Shown here piece by piece: positions 9,176-18,235 of a stretch of DNA of 64,000 nt; within the stretch, counting starts at the first letter, position 1, and each line of letters begins with the position of its first letter. Below the pieces are notes generated by a model. It had not been told where the DNA came from. It searched no databases and was given only the letters and a program-made list of their open reading frames with translations. Location: the NCBI RefSeq assembly GCF_002902965.1, contig NZ_CP026108.1:496001-560000 (forward strand), written 5' to 3'. This stretch comes from Paraburkholderia hospita. GTDB lineage: Bacteria; Pseudomonadota; Gammaproteobacteria; Burkholderiales; Burkholderiaceae. The position numbers and the translations under genes are program-made.

Positions 9176-9405
9176 ATCTCTCGCAACATCGAATTGAGGG
9201 GCGCTCATGGTCTTGTGGGACAAGCATCCAGTACCGCGGCTTCGAGATCAATATCCAGCCGAAGCCGATCAACGCGACTTGCGGCGCACCGGTCGGCCCT
9301 GACAATCGGTTCAGGTTTCCGGATACATTTGCCGTCCCGGAGCCGACCTGCGGCATGGGTACCTCACCAAGGCGTCCCAGTCTCTCGAGCACGCTACGGA
9401 TTTGA
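9172..9405 (+). CDS. Hypothetical protein (77 aa)
   Basis: The ATG overlaps the previous stop (ATGA), which suggests translational coupling. The middle of the protein looks like folded sequence (IQYRGFEINIQPKPINATCG), while the end is low-complexity Pro/Ser/Arg. No family is recognised. It may be a remnant. Confidence 0.35.
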   Translation: MNLSQHRIEGRSWSCGTSIQYRGFEINIQPKPINATCGAPVGPDNRFRFPDTFAVPEPTCGMGTSPRRPSLSSTLRI

Positions 9406-9426
9406 CTGACGGACAGGCCGGCGAAG

Positions 9427-10539
9427 ATGAACTGCGTCAAGCTGTTTCTGTGCGGGGACGTTATGTTGGGACGCGGTATCGATCAGATACTGCCGCATCC
9501 GAACCGGCCCCATCTCTACGAGCCCTATATGCGTTCGGCGAGAGACTATGTGAGCCTCGCCGAAGCGAAAACCGGCCCATTAGCGGAGTGTGTCCCGTTC
9601 GGCTACGTGTGGGGCGATGCGCTGCCCGAACTGGAGCGCATGTGTCCTGCCGCGCGCATCATCAACCTCGAGACGGCCGTCACATCCAGCGAGGACGCAT
9701 GGCCCGGAAAGGGCATCCACTACCGCATGCATCCCGCCAACGCTCCCGTCTTGAGCGCCGCGAAAATCGACTGCTGCGCGCTCGCGAATAATCATGTGCT
9801 CGACTGGGGCTATCGCGGGTTGAAGGAAACTCTGAATGCCTTGCGTTCAGCCGGCATTCATACGGCGGGCGCGGGGCAGGACGACGTCGAGGCAGCCACG
9901 CCTGCCGTGATCGAACTGGCGGGCGGCGGCAGGGTGATGATCTTCGCCTTTGCCACGGAATGCAGCGGCGCGGGCGCGGACTGGGCCGCCGATCGGGGCC
10001 GCCCCGGCGTGAACCGGCTCTCTGATCTTTCGGCTGACACCGTATGCACGATCGCCGCGCAGGTGCGAGCGGTCAGGCAGGCAGCCGACATCGTCATCGT
10101 CTCGATCCATTGGGGCGAGAACTTCGATTTCGACATACCTGCGTCGCGGCGATACTTCGCGCACGAACTCATCGATTCGGCGGGCGTGGATCTCGTACAC
10201 GGCCATTCGTCGCACCACGTGAAGGGCATCGAGCTGTATCGAGGCAAACTCGTCCTGTACGGTGCCGGGGACTTCATCAACGACTATGAAGGTATCGGCG
10301 GTCAGGAAGCGTTTCGCAGCGACCTTGCGCTGATGTATTTCCCCACGCTCGACCTTGAAACAGGCTTGCTGGCCGAACTGTCGATGACGCCGACGCAGAC
10401 ACGCCACTTCCAAATCAACCGGGCGCCTGAAGTAGGCATTCGATGGTTACACGAAACGCTGAATCGGGAGAGTCAGCCATTGGGCGCCACCGTGGAGCGC
10501 CGCGCGAACGACACGCTCGTGCTGCGTGCGGGCGCTTAG
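9427..10539 (+). CDS. CapA family protein (poly-gamma-glutamate synthesis type metallophosphoesterase fold)
   Basis: This 370-residue protein has the CapA/PgsA-type calcineurin-like core. Support: LCGDVMLGRGIDQIL at residues 8-22, INLETAVTSSEDAWPGKGIH, ALANNHVLDWGYRG, IVSIHWGENFDFDIP, LVHGHSSHHVKGIELYRGK and LYGAGDFINDYEG. The Asp, Asn-His and His-x-His clusters are the expected metal ligands. No CapB/CapC synthase genes are nearby, so a capsule role is not supported. It is more likely a stand-alone phosphoesterase of this family. It is convergent with the next gene, with a 4-bp overlap of stops. Confidence 0.85.
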   Translation: MNCVKLFLCGDVMLGRGIDQILPHPNRPHLYEPYMRSARDYVSLAEAKTGPLAECVPFGYVWGDALPELERMCPAARIINLETAVTSSEDAWPGKGIHYRMHPANAPVLSAAKIDCCALANNHVLDWGYRGLKETLNALRSAGIHTAGAGQDDVEAATPAVIELAGGGRVMIFAFATECSGAGADWAADRGRPGVNRLSDLSADTVCTIAAQVRAVRQAADIVIVSIHWGENFDFDIPASRRYFAHELIDSAGVDLVHGHSSHHVKGIELYRGKLVLYGAGDFINDYEGIGGQEAFRSDLALMYFPTLDLETGLLAELSMTPTQTRHFQINRAPEVGIRWLHETLNRESQPLGATVERRANDTLVLRAGA

Positions 10540-11183
10540 GTGCCGAGATAACGCTCGAACCACTGCACCGCGTACCGCGCAACGGCTTCCAGTGTGCCGG
10601 GCTCTTCGAACAGGTGGGTGGCGCCGGGGACGATCACAAGATCCTTCGGACATTCGAGAAGAGCGAAAGCCTCCCGATTGACTTCGATGACAGTGGCGTC
10701 GAGCCCGCCTACCACGAGCAACGTAGGCGCCTGCGCCGCGGCGAGAAGGTCGCGTCCGGCGAGATCGGGCCTGCCGCCTCGCGAAACGATCGCCTCAACC
10801 GGGACCGACGACACGTGCGCCGCGCGGATCGCCGCAGCCGCGCCCGTGCTCGCGCCGAAGTAACCAAACGAGAGGCGTGCCGTCTGCTTTGCCGCGATCC
10901 AGGCCGTTGCTTGCGCGAGACGCACCGCCAGCAGCTCGATGTCGAAGCGGGCAGCGGGACCGGTGTCTTCCTGCTCGGAGAGCAAGTCCATCAGCAGCGT
11001 TCCGATGCTGGCCCGGTTGAGTTCGGTGGCCACGTACTGGTTACGAGGGCTGAACCGTGAACTGCCGCTGCCGTGCGCGAACAGAACCAGTGATTGAGCG
11101 TCCTGTAGCAGCGCAAGCGTGCCCATCAGGAAGGCGTCTTCCACCGGAATGGTGACTTCCTGCATTTGGAGCCGAGGGTCCAT
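10536..11183 (-). CDS. Alpha/beta hydrolase (dienelactone hydrolase-like)
   Basis: This 215-residue protein has an alpha/beta hydrolase fold. It has LVLFAHGSGSSRFSPRN after the first strands, a nucleophile elbow GASTGAA (Ser112), the acid in GGLDATV (Asp162) and a terminal His in PGATHLFEEPG (His190), in the correct order for a catalytic triad. HGSGSSR-type hydrolases of this size are often fused to or located beside phosphoribosyltransferases in Burkholderia; here it is alone. The substrate is unknown. The start at 11183 lies about 90 bp from the next gene. Confidence 0.85.
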   Translation of the reverse strand: MDPRLQMQEVTIPVEDAFLMGTLALLQDAQSLVLFAHGSGSSRFSPRNQYVATELNRASIGTLLMDLLSEQEDTGPAARFDIELLAVRLAQATAWIAAKQTARLSFGYFGASTGAAAAIRAAHVSSVPVEAIVSRGGRPDLAGRDLLAAAQAPTLLVVGGLDATVIEVNREAFALLECPKDLVIVPGATHLFEEPGTLEAVARYAVQWFERYLGT

Positions 11184-11273
11184 GGCATCCTCAAGCCGGG
11201 TACGACATTTTCCGACCCAATACGCGACGCGTGCGCCGTCATTCTCGCGGGCGCGCTGATGCCGAGCAAGACA

Positions 11274-11597
11274 TCAGATTGCCCGGCAGGCTTCCGCGCA
11301 TGTCCGGCACGCATCGCTGCATGTGCCGCAGTGCTCAGGTGCATGCCGCGCACATTCATCGGCGCACTCGTCACAGATCCGTGCGCAGAGTTCGCAAAAC
11401 TCGGGTGCGAAATGGCTTTGTCGAGCCAACGCCGCAGATGTGAGGCGGCATAGCGAAGCGCAATCGGCGTTGAGGCGAATACATTTGGCCATGCTCACCC
11501 TGCCCGGTTCATCGAGGCAGGCGGATGCGCAGCGATCGCAGGCAGCGGCACAGGCATCGCAGGCTTCAATAGCCGGCTGATAGATTTCGGGGTTCAT
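11274..11597 (-). CDS. Four-helix bundle copper-binding protein (DUF326, Csp-like)
   Basis: A 107-residue Cys-rich protein starts at ATG 11597 with GGAG just upstream. Cys spacing follows the DUF326/Csp pattern: CDACAAACDRCASACL, CIRLNADCASLC, then FCELCARICDECADECARH and CGTCSDACRTCAEACR. Known Csp proteins hold many Cu(I) ions inside a four-helix bundle through these cysteines. No signal peptide is visible, so this would be a cytosolic copper store or buffer. The longer start at 11660 adds Arg-rich non-coding-like residues. Confidence 0.88.
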   Translation of the reverse strand: MNPEIYQPAIEACDACAAACDRCASACLDEPGRVSMAKCIRLNADCASLCRLTSAALARQSHFAPEFCELCARICDECADECARHAPEHCGTCSDACRTCAEACRAI

Positions 11598-11660
11598 CGA
11601 CGAAGCTCCAGACTTGAATAGAGTTGTTCGGCGTCCGCCGCGTGCTCTCCTGCAAGGCAA

Positions 11661-12732
11661 GGCGCAAGGTGTTGCGAATGACTTCAGGGCCGACCAGCGC
11701 GCCTCTCGTAGCAGCGTAGTCGCTAGTGTCGGTGCCGTAAAGCGAAGCTGCGAGCCGGATTTCTCGCGAATAGCTTGATTAAACGTTTCGAGTTTGATTC
11801 GCTGTACCGGTTCGCCGTGGTTCCGGACGAGATTCTTCGAGACAAGGCGACAACAGGGGGACTAACCTCACGGGTCGACGCTATCCGCGATGGCCGCTCG
11901 GTGATCCACATCCGTCTCAACCGAAGCGTCCCGGTGCGGCCCACCTCGGCCCTGGACCATCGGCGATAGCAAATGAGTGCGACCTCAACGTCGCCTCAGG
12001 TTGGGGAAGTCCCTCACATTTGAAAAACTCGGAGCGTGCTGTTTTCGAATAGCACTCAAAAAAATCGAACTCTCAGATCGATCTACAACCCGCTCGCGAG
12101 CATTAGTTAAGGGTAAAACGACCCCTGCAAACCTGGCGAGAACAACTGTCGTCGAGTTCTTCAACACAATAGGTCGAGGGCGGTCCGTCACGACAAGCGG
12201 GGTCCAGTCCCGCCATTCGAGTTATCAGTGTGACCGGCCGTCAAGCGTCGTTCGAAAGTTTCCTGCTCAGACGTCAGGCGGTCGCTCCTGCTACGAAGTC
12301 GCCGTTCCATTGCCCACTAAGCACGCCGGACGATGTACCGCTGAGTCGCGAAATCGCCAAATCATGCGAAAGTCAGTCTCCCAACATCCAGGCAAGCCGG
12401 CATTTGACGTGCAACGGCCAACGGGCCCTCATGAAGTTGACCCGCCTCGTAGACGAAATATCTGTCCTGCACTTCGAGACCGCGCGCAGCGCCATTATGA
12501 GCTTGCGAAAAAAAGTCTGGAGGACATCGCTCAAGCAGAGGACCTGGAGTGATTGCCTTGGGCTTCATCATTGAGGTCGTCAAGGGCTTCCGGGACCCCA
12601 ACTAGAGTTACCGGCGGCTTGCGTCTATCCTTCTCTCACCCCTTTGGCTGCCAGCGGCGTCGACGAGGTGCTCCGCGCTCATCGATAGTGGTTACCGCTC
12701 AGCAAAAGCAAACCCAAAAAGGAGAAAACCAG
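11661..12732. other. Long stretch without a confident gene
   Basis: About 1.07 kb without a gene I can support. Open frames of 190 and 114 codons exist on the + strand (11977-12552, 12230-12574), but they overlap each other, lack ribosome sites and have erratic composition. The end of the first (HYELAKKSLEDIAQAEDLE) is the most protein-like piece. It may be a decayed gene. The last ~30 bases contain the ribosome site of the next gene. Confidence 0.35.
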
Positions 12733-13194
12733 ATGTCACAATCGATCTCGCGGCGCGCTTTCATGGCATTCGGTGGTCTGGCCCTGGCGGGCATGCTGTC
12801 CTTGGCGCAAGCGGCGCCGGTCCCATTTGAAGTGCCATTGGTGGGTGGCCAACAGGTCCCACCGGTGCAGACTCCTGGCAGCGGCAGTGCCAGGCTCACG
12901 TACGACCCTGGTACGCGGGTCGTAACCTGGAACATCAGCTTCAGCGGATTGTCGAGTCAGGCCACAATGGCGCATTTCCACGGCCCCGCCCCGGCCGGCA
13001 AAAACGCCGACGTGAAAGTCTGGCTCTCTCAGAAGGGCAGCATGGAGATGACGAGCCCACTTAGCGGTCAGGCCACGCTATCCCCTGACGACGCCAAGAT
13101 GTTCGAAGCCGGTGACATGTACATCAACGTTCACACCAAGAACCATCCGAACGGGGAGATCCGCGGCCAGGTGGTGCCGCCGAAGAGCTACTGA
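12733..13194 (+). CDS. Secreted CHRD domain protein
   Basis: A 153-residue protein starts at ATG 12733 behind AAGGAG. The N-terminus is a twin-arginine-like or Sec signal (SRRAFMAFGGLALAGMLSLA) with likely cleavage after AQAA. The mature part is a single CHRD domain: LVGGQQVPPVQTPGSGSARL, MAHFHGPAPAGKNADVKVWL, and the closing YINVHTKNHPNGEIRGQV. CHRD domains are beta-rich extracellular modules of uncertain function. The gene is monocistronic and convergent with cytochrome b561. Confidence 0.9.
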   Translation: MSQSISRRAFMAFGGLALAGMLSLAQAAPVPFEVPLVGGQQVPPVQTPGSGSARLTYDPGTRVVTWNISFSGLSSQATMAHFHGPAPAGKNADVKVWLSQKGSMEMTSPLSGQATLSPDDAKMFEAGDMYINVHTKNHPNGEIRGQVVPPKSY

Positions 13195-13238
13195 CGCAAC
13201 GACTGAAACGGCACCCTGAGATCAGGTTCGCGGCGAGC

Positions 13239-13931
13239 TCAGAGAAAAACCGCGAGCAGCATCACCACGGTAGCCCCGACCCCGAGCGGCAGCAGCGCCA
13301 GCAGCGCTGGCGTCTGCCGCGGCGCGTCGATGAACGAGGGCAGCAGCTTGTAGCCGGTTAGCATCGGCCGCAGCAGGTTGTGTCCCTTCGCTATTGCGTA
13401 GAGAGCGATCACGAGCACGTGCAGTGTTACCGCGGCGAGCAGCACGTCCCAAACAAGCCCGTGCAGTGTCGAGATGGCGTTGGCGAGCCACGAGGGGATC
13501 ACCACACTCAACGGCCCTTCGTCGGCGATGTCGTTGTTGACGTAGAGCCCGCTCAGCGTCTCGACCAGTAACAACGCGAGGAGCAGCAGGACTATCCAGC
13601 CGCCGGCCGCATTGTGGCCCATCTGCACATCCGGCTCGCGCCGAAACAGGTGACGCAGATGACGAAGTGCAGCCGCGGGCGACGCCACGAAACTGCGAAA
13701 GCGCGCGGTCTCGCTTCCAAAGAAGCCCCACAGCAGCCGGAAAATAACCAGGGCGAGCAGCGACTCGCCGACCCGGACGTGCCAGTCGATCCAGTTCAGC
13801 TTCAAGGTGACATACGCCGCCGTAACCAGCGCGACCACCAGCCAGTGAAACAGGCGCACCGGTGCGTCCCAGACCAGCACCGGGCGGCGGGCAGGCTGTG
13901 TCTGCAGTGTTGCAAGTTCGTCGGCATCCAT
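13239..13931 (-). CDS. Cytochrome b561 domain membrane protein
   Basis: From ATG 13931, behind GGGAGGAG, the protein has 230 residues with at least four membrane helices. Support: VRLFHWLVVALVTAAYVTL, HVRVGESLLALVIFRLLWGF, WIVLLLLALLLVETLSGLYV and LHGLVWDVLLAAVTLHVLVI. Histidines within these helices (RLFHW, WHVRVGE, STLHGLVW, LHVL) are the expected haem ligands. It would pass electrons between the quinone pool and a periplasmic haem partner. The ~78 residues upstream in the frame are not coding. A tiny hydrophobic frame lies just upstream on the same strand. Confidence 0.87.
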   Translation of the reverse strand: MDADELATLQTQPARRPVLVWDAPVRLFHWLVVALVTAAYVTLKLNWIDWHVRVGESLLALVIFRLLWGFFGSETARFRSFVASPAAALRHLRHLFRREPDVQMGHNAAGGWIVLLLLALLLVETLSGLYVNNDIADEGPLSVVIPSWLANAISTLHGLVWDVLLAAVTLHVLVIALYAIAKGHNLLRPMLTGYKLLPSFIDAPRQTPALLALLPLGVGATVVMLLAVFL

Positions 13932-13956
13932 GTGCCGTGTCTCCTCCCGCAAGCGG

Positions 13957-14025
13957 CTAGAAGAGATACAGGGCCGCGATGAACACCACGCCGAAGAATA
14001 GCACCGCGGTAATGAGTTAGGCCAT
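13957..14025 (-). pseudogene. Tiny hydrophobic frame with a stop at codon 3
   Basis: Just upstream of cytochrome b561, an ATG-Ala-TAA is followed in frame by LITAVLFFGVVFIAALYLF and a stop. The 19-residue hydrophobic stretch would make one membrane helix. As written, the frame is broken by the TAA at codon 3, so it is either a mutated small membrane peptide gene or a chance hydrophobic stretch. Confidence 0.3.
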
Positions 14026-14268
14026 TGTGTCCAGCAATGAGCTACGCTACCTCGACGGATACTAAAGGCAGTTTTCCTTGCACGCGTGCGCAAAATTTTT
14101 CGCTGACGCGTGGCGTACCCACTTGGAAGTGTGTGAAATCGTCGCCGAATCGCATCGTCGATCACGCTAAGACTTATCAGGCGGCGGGCATAACCACTCC
14201 ACTAGTCACGTCTACGCGCTCTGATGACGAGAGGCGATCTGCTTCATGCTCACGCCACCCACTGAAAT

Positions 14269-14607
14269 ATGAAACCCAATAGCATCGCGCGCAAACACCT
14301 GTATATCCTCGATGGGAAGAATAAGCCTGTCGAGGTGTTCGACTTCAGCGAGTGGTCGCGCTGGCGGTCTGAGAATGACCTGATTTTTCGGCGCACATTG
14401 ATGGAGGAATCCGGCGTGACAATCACTACCCGCTTTCGCGGTGTATCTGAAACGGGTAGCGGAGAGCCCCTGCCGTTTGTGACCCGTGTTGCCGGCATGC
14501 AGCAGGAGCGAGACAACGAGAGCTACGGAGTCCGCACGCTCGATGAGGCGCTGGAGCAGCATGAGCGCACCCTACAGAAAATCCTCCAGATGCTGACCAG
14601 ACCGTGA
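14269..14607 (+). CDS. Hypothetical protein (112 aa)
   Basis: This is a soluble protein with a charged N-terminal half (LYILDGKNKPVEVFDFSEWS) and a predicted helical C-terminus (RTLDEALEQHERTLQKIL). The ATG has only a weak purine stretch before it. No family is recognised, but the codon use and even composition look like a real gene. About 260 bases without a recognisable gene follow it. Confidence 0.5.
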   Translation: MKPNSIARKHLYILDGKNKPVEVFDFSEWSRWRSENDLIFRRTLMEESGVTITTRFRGVSETGSGEPLPFVTRVAGMQQERDNESYGVRTLDEALEQHERTLQKILQMLTRP

Positions 14608-14871
14608 TCGCCACAACGCGGCGGCGCACATCGTGTTATATCTGAGGCAGTCGCGCCTGTCGCGCGGGATACGACGGTGGCAGGACGCCGAGCGGCCTGC
14701 ATCAGTTCTTGTGGGCCCTACATGGAAAAGCGCCATCGGCGCGCAATCAATGAATGAAGTGCTCGCTAGCGATGAGCTGCTGCAAGGACGCTGTACTACC
14801 CGTTAGGGTCGCAGTTAGCCGTTATCTACTGCCCGTTGTTCAATCCACTTCACGACCACGGAGCACTTGCG

Positions 14872-16659
14872 TCAGGGCGCTCCAGCTCCCTGATGTATTT
14901 CGCCCCCACGCATCAGGCGCCGCGCGATATCGGCCGTCTGCAGCGTGCCGCGTTCAGTCGGTGAATGAGCCGCGAGATAGCGGGCGACCGCAATGAGAAT
15001 ATGGCGACCCTCGCCAGAGTCGCCCCACACAGCAAACTGCCGGGCCCCAGCCTCCAGCATCTGATAGGCATGGAAGCCTGCATCTTCGCGCAGCACCGCA
15101 AGTGCAAGCGTGGCGATCAGCGCCTGGGGCGGATGGCCGAGCGTGAGATGGCGCGCTACCAGCATTGCCACAAGATCGACCTGTCGCTGCCGGTCGAAGG
15201 CATCGAGCAACGCGGTGCGGATCGTCTCCGGATCGGCGGGGAGGTCGTCGAGCTGATCGTTACCTTCGCCCGGGATGCCCGCCGGTGGCACGTTCAGATA
15301 ACGGGCAAGGTAGAGCGCCATGGCCCCGTGCGTGATGGCGCGCACGGCCGCGACGTAGCCGTCGATGTCCTCGTTCCCGATCCGCCTGAGCATCTGCTGG
15401 ACCGCGTTGGCATGGGTGAAAACGTGGTGCGCCGTCTCCCAGTCGGCGTGCTCGTTGGCATTGCCGAAGCGCGCGACGCGCAGCGCCGCGCCATAAGCGA
15501 GTGACTGTCCCAGGTCAGCAGGCGCGGCGCCAGCACGGATCGCCGCCTTCAGCGCATCAATGATTTTCGCTGGATCGTCTCCGAGCAGTTCCCGCGCCAG
15601 CGCCGCGTGCTCTGACCAGCTTTGCGAGCCGCGTCCGTCAGCGAAGAGTTGCCCCATCTCGCTGGCTGATTCGTCACACAGCGCGACAAGATCGACAGGC
15701 TGGCGCCAGGCGGTCGATTCCTCGGCGCCACGAGCGGCCACCATCTGGGCGATGATAGTCGGCAGCAAAACTGACGCGTGTTCCCAGCCGACCAGGTCGA
15801 GGCACTCAAACGCCTTGTTGACGAAGTCGAGCGAATGACCTGTGTCGGCAAACGCCCGCTCGGTGCCGGCAGAAAGCAGGGCGTCGGCGAGCGCAGCGGG
15901 TGAAACCCCCGTGGCAATCGCCGTCAACAGGGTGCGCTCAGCCGCCTCGCGGTGACGCACGTTTGTCCAGAGGCGCAGCCAACGCTTGAGCGCAGCTGGC
16001 TCCGGCCGGCTGTCTAACGGTGCACGTTCCCGCCGCGGCGCCTCGCCCGCGCAGTCCGCCGCCACACGGCGCGCGCCGTGGAACAGGGCGAGATAGGTGT
16101 CGTCCTCTTTCAGCAGCGGCAACAGATTGGCGAGCGCCGTCAGAATCGTGAGACCGACGCCCCAGCCATCGCGGTTCTGCGCTCCGAACAGCGCCACCCG
16201 TCGCACGATGTCGGCCACAGATACATCGGCCGTGAGCTGACCCTGCACGGCTTTGGCGATGACGAGTCCGAGATTGTGCGCAAGGCCATCCGCAAACCGC
16301 TGACGCCAGTGCGCCGCGGGATCGGAATGTCCAAACGTGGTCGCCACCCAGACGTCGCCATTGCGCACCTGGACCGCGCTGCTCGGCACATCGTCCGCCC
16401 AGAGGTCGAATGTGCAGCCGCTCTGCAGATCGAAGCGGGCATGGTGCCAATGACAGGTCAGGATGCCATCCTCGACAGTGCCTCGCTCGAGCGGAAAGCC
16501 CATGTGTGGGCAACGATTGTCCAGGGCGAAGACGCGCCCGCGGTCGTAGATGACGAGGATTGGACCATGGCCACCTTGCACAACGAGCCGCCCCTTCACC
16601 CTCAGCTCTTCAAGGCTTCCCACGAGCATGAATCCGTTATTCGATGCGTCCATGAGCAT
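14872..16659 (-). CDS. Rieske [2Fe-2S] domain protein with long C-terminal region
   Basis: The N-terminal ~100 residues are a Rieske domain. They have CPHMGFPLERG at 50-60 and CHWHHARFD at 69-77, the two Cys-His pairs that bind a 2Fe-2S cluster. The remaining ~490 residues are Ala/Leu-rich and probably all-helical, with histidines such as GAMALYLARYLN and VARHLTLGHPPQ. Residues ~140-590 resemble no enzyme I can name with certainty. No dioxygenase catalytic domain is visible. It could be a Rieske-containing redox protein with a helical repeat body. It is convergent with a short gene, and its start is near 16659 (second Met two codons later). Confidence 0.75.
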   Translation of the reverse strand: MLMDASNNGFMLVGSLEELRVKGRLVVQGGHGPILVIYDRGRVFALDNRCPHMGFPLERGTVEDGILTCHWHHARFDLQSGCTFDLWADDVPSSAVQVRNGDVWVATTFGHSDPAAHWRQRFADGLAHNLGLVIAKAVQGQLTADVSVADIVRRVALFGAQNRDGWGVGLTILTALANLLPLLKEDDTYLALFHGARRVAADCAGEAPRRERAPLDSRPEPAALKRWLRLWTNVRHREAAERTLLTAIATGVSPAALADALLSAGTERAFADTGHSLDFVNKAFECLDLVGWEHASVLLPTIIAQMVAARGAEESTAWRQPVDLVALCDESASEMGQLFADGRGSQSWSEHAALARELLGDDPAKIIDALKAAIRAGAAPADLGQSLAYGAALRVARFGNANEHADWETAHHVFTHANAVQQMLRRIGNEDIDGYVAAVRAITHGAMALYLARYLNVPPAGIPGEGNDQLDDLPADPETIRTALLDAFDRQRQVDLVAMLVARHLTLGHPPQALIATLALAVLREDAGFHAYQMLEAGARQFAVWGDSGEGRHILIAVARYLAAHSPTERGTLQTADIARRLMRGGEIHQGAGAP

Positions 16660-16789
16660 ACCTCCCGCATTCGTCTCTCCGCGGACATCGCAGGGACATT
16701 GTAGGTACGCCGGGTCCCCGGCAACAGAAGCATGCTTTTGTTCGCCCGCACTCGCTACCCGTGAAGCAATTGCCCTGACGGGACAAAAA

Positions 16790-16808
16790 TACGCAAATTA
16801 CGCATAAT
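16790..16808 (+). promoter_or_regulatory. Direct repeat and -10 region before the Phd/VapC operon
   Basis: Two copies of TACGCA (16790-16795 and 16799-16804) lie nine bases apart, and a CATAAT hexamer at 16803-16808 could be the -10 element. They sit about 30 bases before the antitoxin start. Antitoxins of this family usually repress their own promoter, so the repeats are a reasonable operator candidate. Confidence 0.35.
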
Positions 16809-16834
16809 ATGTATTGTCTTAAGCGGAGCTACTC

Positions 16835-17089
16835 ATGACTACTGTCACTGCCACCGATCTCGCCCGGCGCACGAATCAGGTGCTCGACGCCCTGGCTCGG
16901 GGGGAGTCTGTCACGATCACGCGCAATAACACCGTACTCGGCACAATCAATCCTCCCGTGCGCGCTGTCACGCTTCGTGAAGCCTTCGAGCGGCTCCCCA
17001 GGATGTCGCCCGAGGTTGCCGAGCGTTACAAGTCCGATATCCGCAACGCCGATTTCGACGACGAGGTGCGTGATCCGTGGCAGAAGTAA
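16835..17089 (+). CDS. Phd/YefM-type antitoxin
   Basis: This 84-residue protein starts TTVTATDLARRTNQVLDALA and continues GESVTITRNNTVLGTINPP, the characteristic N-terminal DNA-binding part of Phd/YefM antitoxins. The acidic, flexible C-terminus (DIRNADFDDEVRDPWQK) would wrap the toxin. Its last codons overlap the toxin start by 13 bp, so the pair is co-translated. Confidence 0.88.
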   Translation: MTTVTATDLARRTNQVLDALARGESVTITRNNTVLGTINPPVRAVTLREAFERLPRMSPEVAERYKSDIRNADFDDEVRDPWQK

Positions 17090-17499
17090 TCGTTGATACG
17101 TGTGTCTGGATCGATGTCAGTCGGGGCATCCTCGACGTTGACGCGATCTACAGCCTCGCTGGGTCTGAACTGGTCCATGTCTCGGCGATCTCGCTTGGCG
17201 AACTGGCGTTCGGCGCGCAGCTCCCAAACGACGCGCGAGAGCGAGCCGAGCGAACGGCATTGCTGCGCGCCGTCGAACGGATGTCGGTGCTCGCGGTAAC
17301 GCGCGAGACGACACAGTCATTCGGTCTGCTCGCGACCATGATGAAGGTGGCGGGTCGTAATTCGCGCCCGCGTTATAACGATCTCTGGATCGCCGCTCAG
17401 GCTCACGAACATCGTCTTCCGCTTCTCACGAGCAATCCTGACGACTTTCGCGCGCTCGACGTGATTGAAGTCATCGAAGCGCCGAAGGCGGCTCATTGA
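17077..17499 (+). CDS. vapC: PIN domain toxin (VapC family)
   Basis: This 140-residue PIN-domain ribonuclease has the acidic active-site residues in order: Asp7 in VDTCVWID, Glu42 in SLGELAFG, Asp102 in RYNDLWIAAQA and Asp122/123 in TSNPDDF. VapC toxins cut specific tRNAs or rRNA when free of antitoxin. The partner is the Phd-type protein encoded immediately upstream. The full-length frame and intact residues suggest an active toxin. Confidence 0.9.
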   Translation: MAEVIVDTCVWIDVSRGILDVDAIYSLAGSELVHVSAISLGELAFGAQLPNDARERAERTALLRAVERMSVLAVTRETTQSFGLLATMMKVAGRNSRPRYNDLWIAAQAHEHRLPLLTSNPDDFRALDVIEVIEAPKAAH

Positions 17500-17813
17500 A
17501 CGCAGGCGTCGCGCGGTTCGCTCCGACGACTTCTTTTTAGTGTCTGGCAGTCTACGGCGCGCGCTGCACCCGGAAGCAGTCGAGCGTCCATCTCCATGCT
17601 CCACTGTCCAGCATGCAGAATTCCTTGCGCAAGCCGGTGAAGTGATTCGCTCGGTGGTATCGAAGCATGAGCGCGGCGACCACGACCGCGAAAATCAGGC
17701 CGCCTGCTGGCTATCCACGACACTACCTGATGTCATTAACGTTATAGAGCGAGCGTTCGATAGTGCGTGGATGCGTGCCGGGTGAGCACCGATCATTGGT
17801 CACGGCTCGACCA
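17500..17813. other. Intergenic stretch, nothing recognised
   Basis: No coding frame with a start signal, RNA gene or clear hairpin is seen between the VapC stop and the remnant that follows. Confidence 0.4.
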
Positions 17814-18086
17814 TCACCTCCCGAGTTGCTTTTCACTGCGCAGCGCCGGAAGACGGAGTGCGTGACTTCGCCGCCTCGGTTCAATCGAGAAACGCGGCCT
17901 CGACGATGATCTTGGCCGCTGGCCGCAGATACCTGCGCTGTGCCAGGGTGTCGCCCGGGCGAGAAACGCCAGCCGCGAGTTGAAAAACGCGGGCGCGCTG
18001 CCGACATACCCGAGTGTCCCGTCCTGCTCGAAGACGATCGCGCGCTCGATCTGATTGCCGGGAAGGTAGTCGAGATCCCCAGGCAT
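17814..18086 (-). pseudogene. Frameshifted remnant of a small hypothetical gene
   Basis: The frame starts MPGDLDYLPGNQIERAIVFE and continues in protein-like fashion to FFNSRLAFLARATPWHSA. It then turns Arg/Ser-rich. In another frame of the same strand, the sequence AKIIVEAAFLD followed by TGA (17881-17883) reads as a normal C-terminus. A single-base indel near 17900-17950 would join the two. No function is known. Confidence 0.4.
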
Positions 18087-18235
18087 CTGCTCAATGAGAG
18101 GGCAGGAGAGGGAAAGACGGTAAGCTGGCGCACAGACTATCCGCCCGAGCCAACAGAGAATGGCCTCGACGGGGGCGTGCTTACATCCGCGTCTGGAGAT
18201 CCCTGAGGTTCGTGGCCACGAAAAAGGAAAAAATC

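Noticed and set aside
9402..9791. 129-codon frame overlapping the start of the CapA gene
   Set aside because: Arg-rich out-of-frame shadow of CapA.
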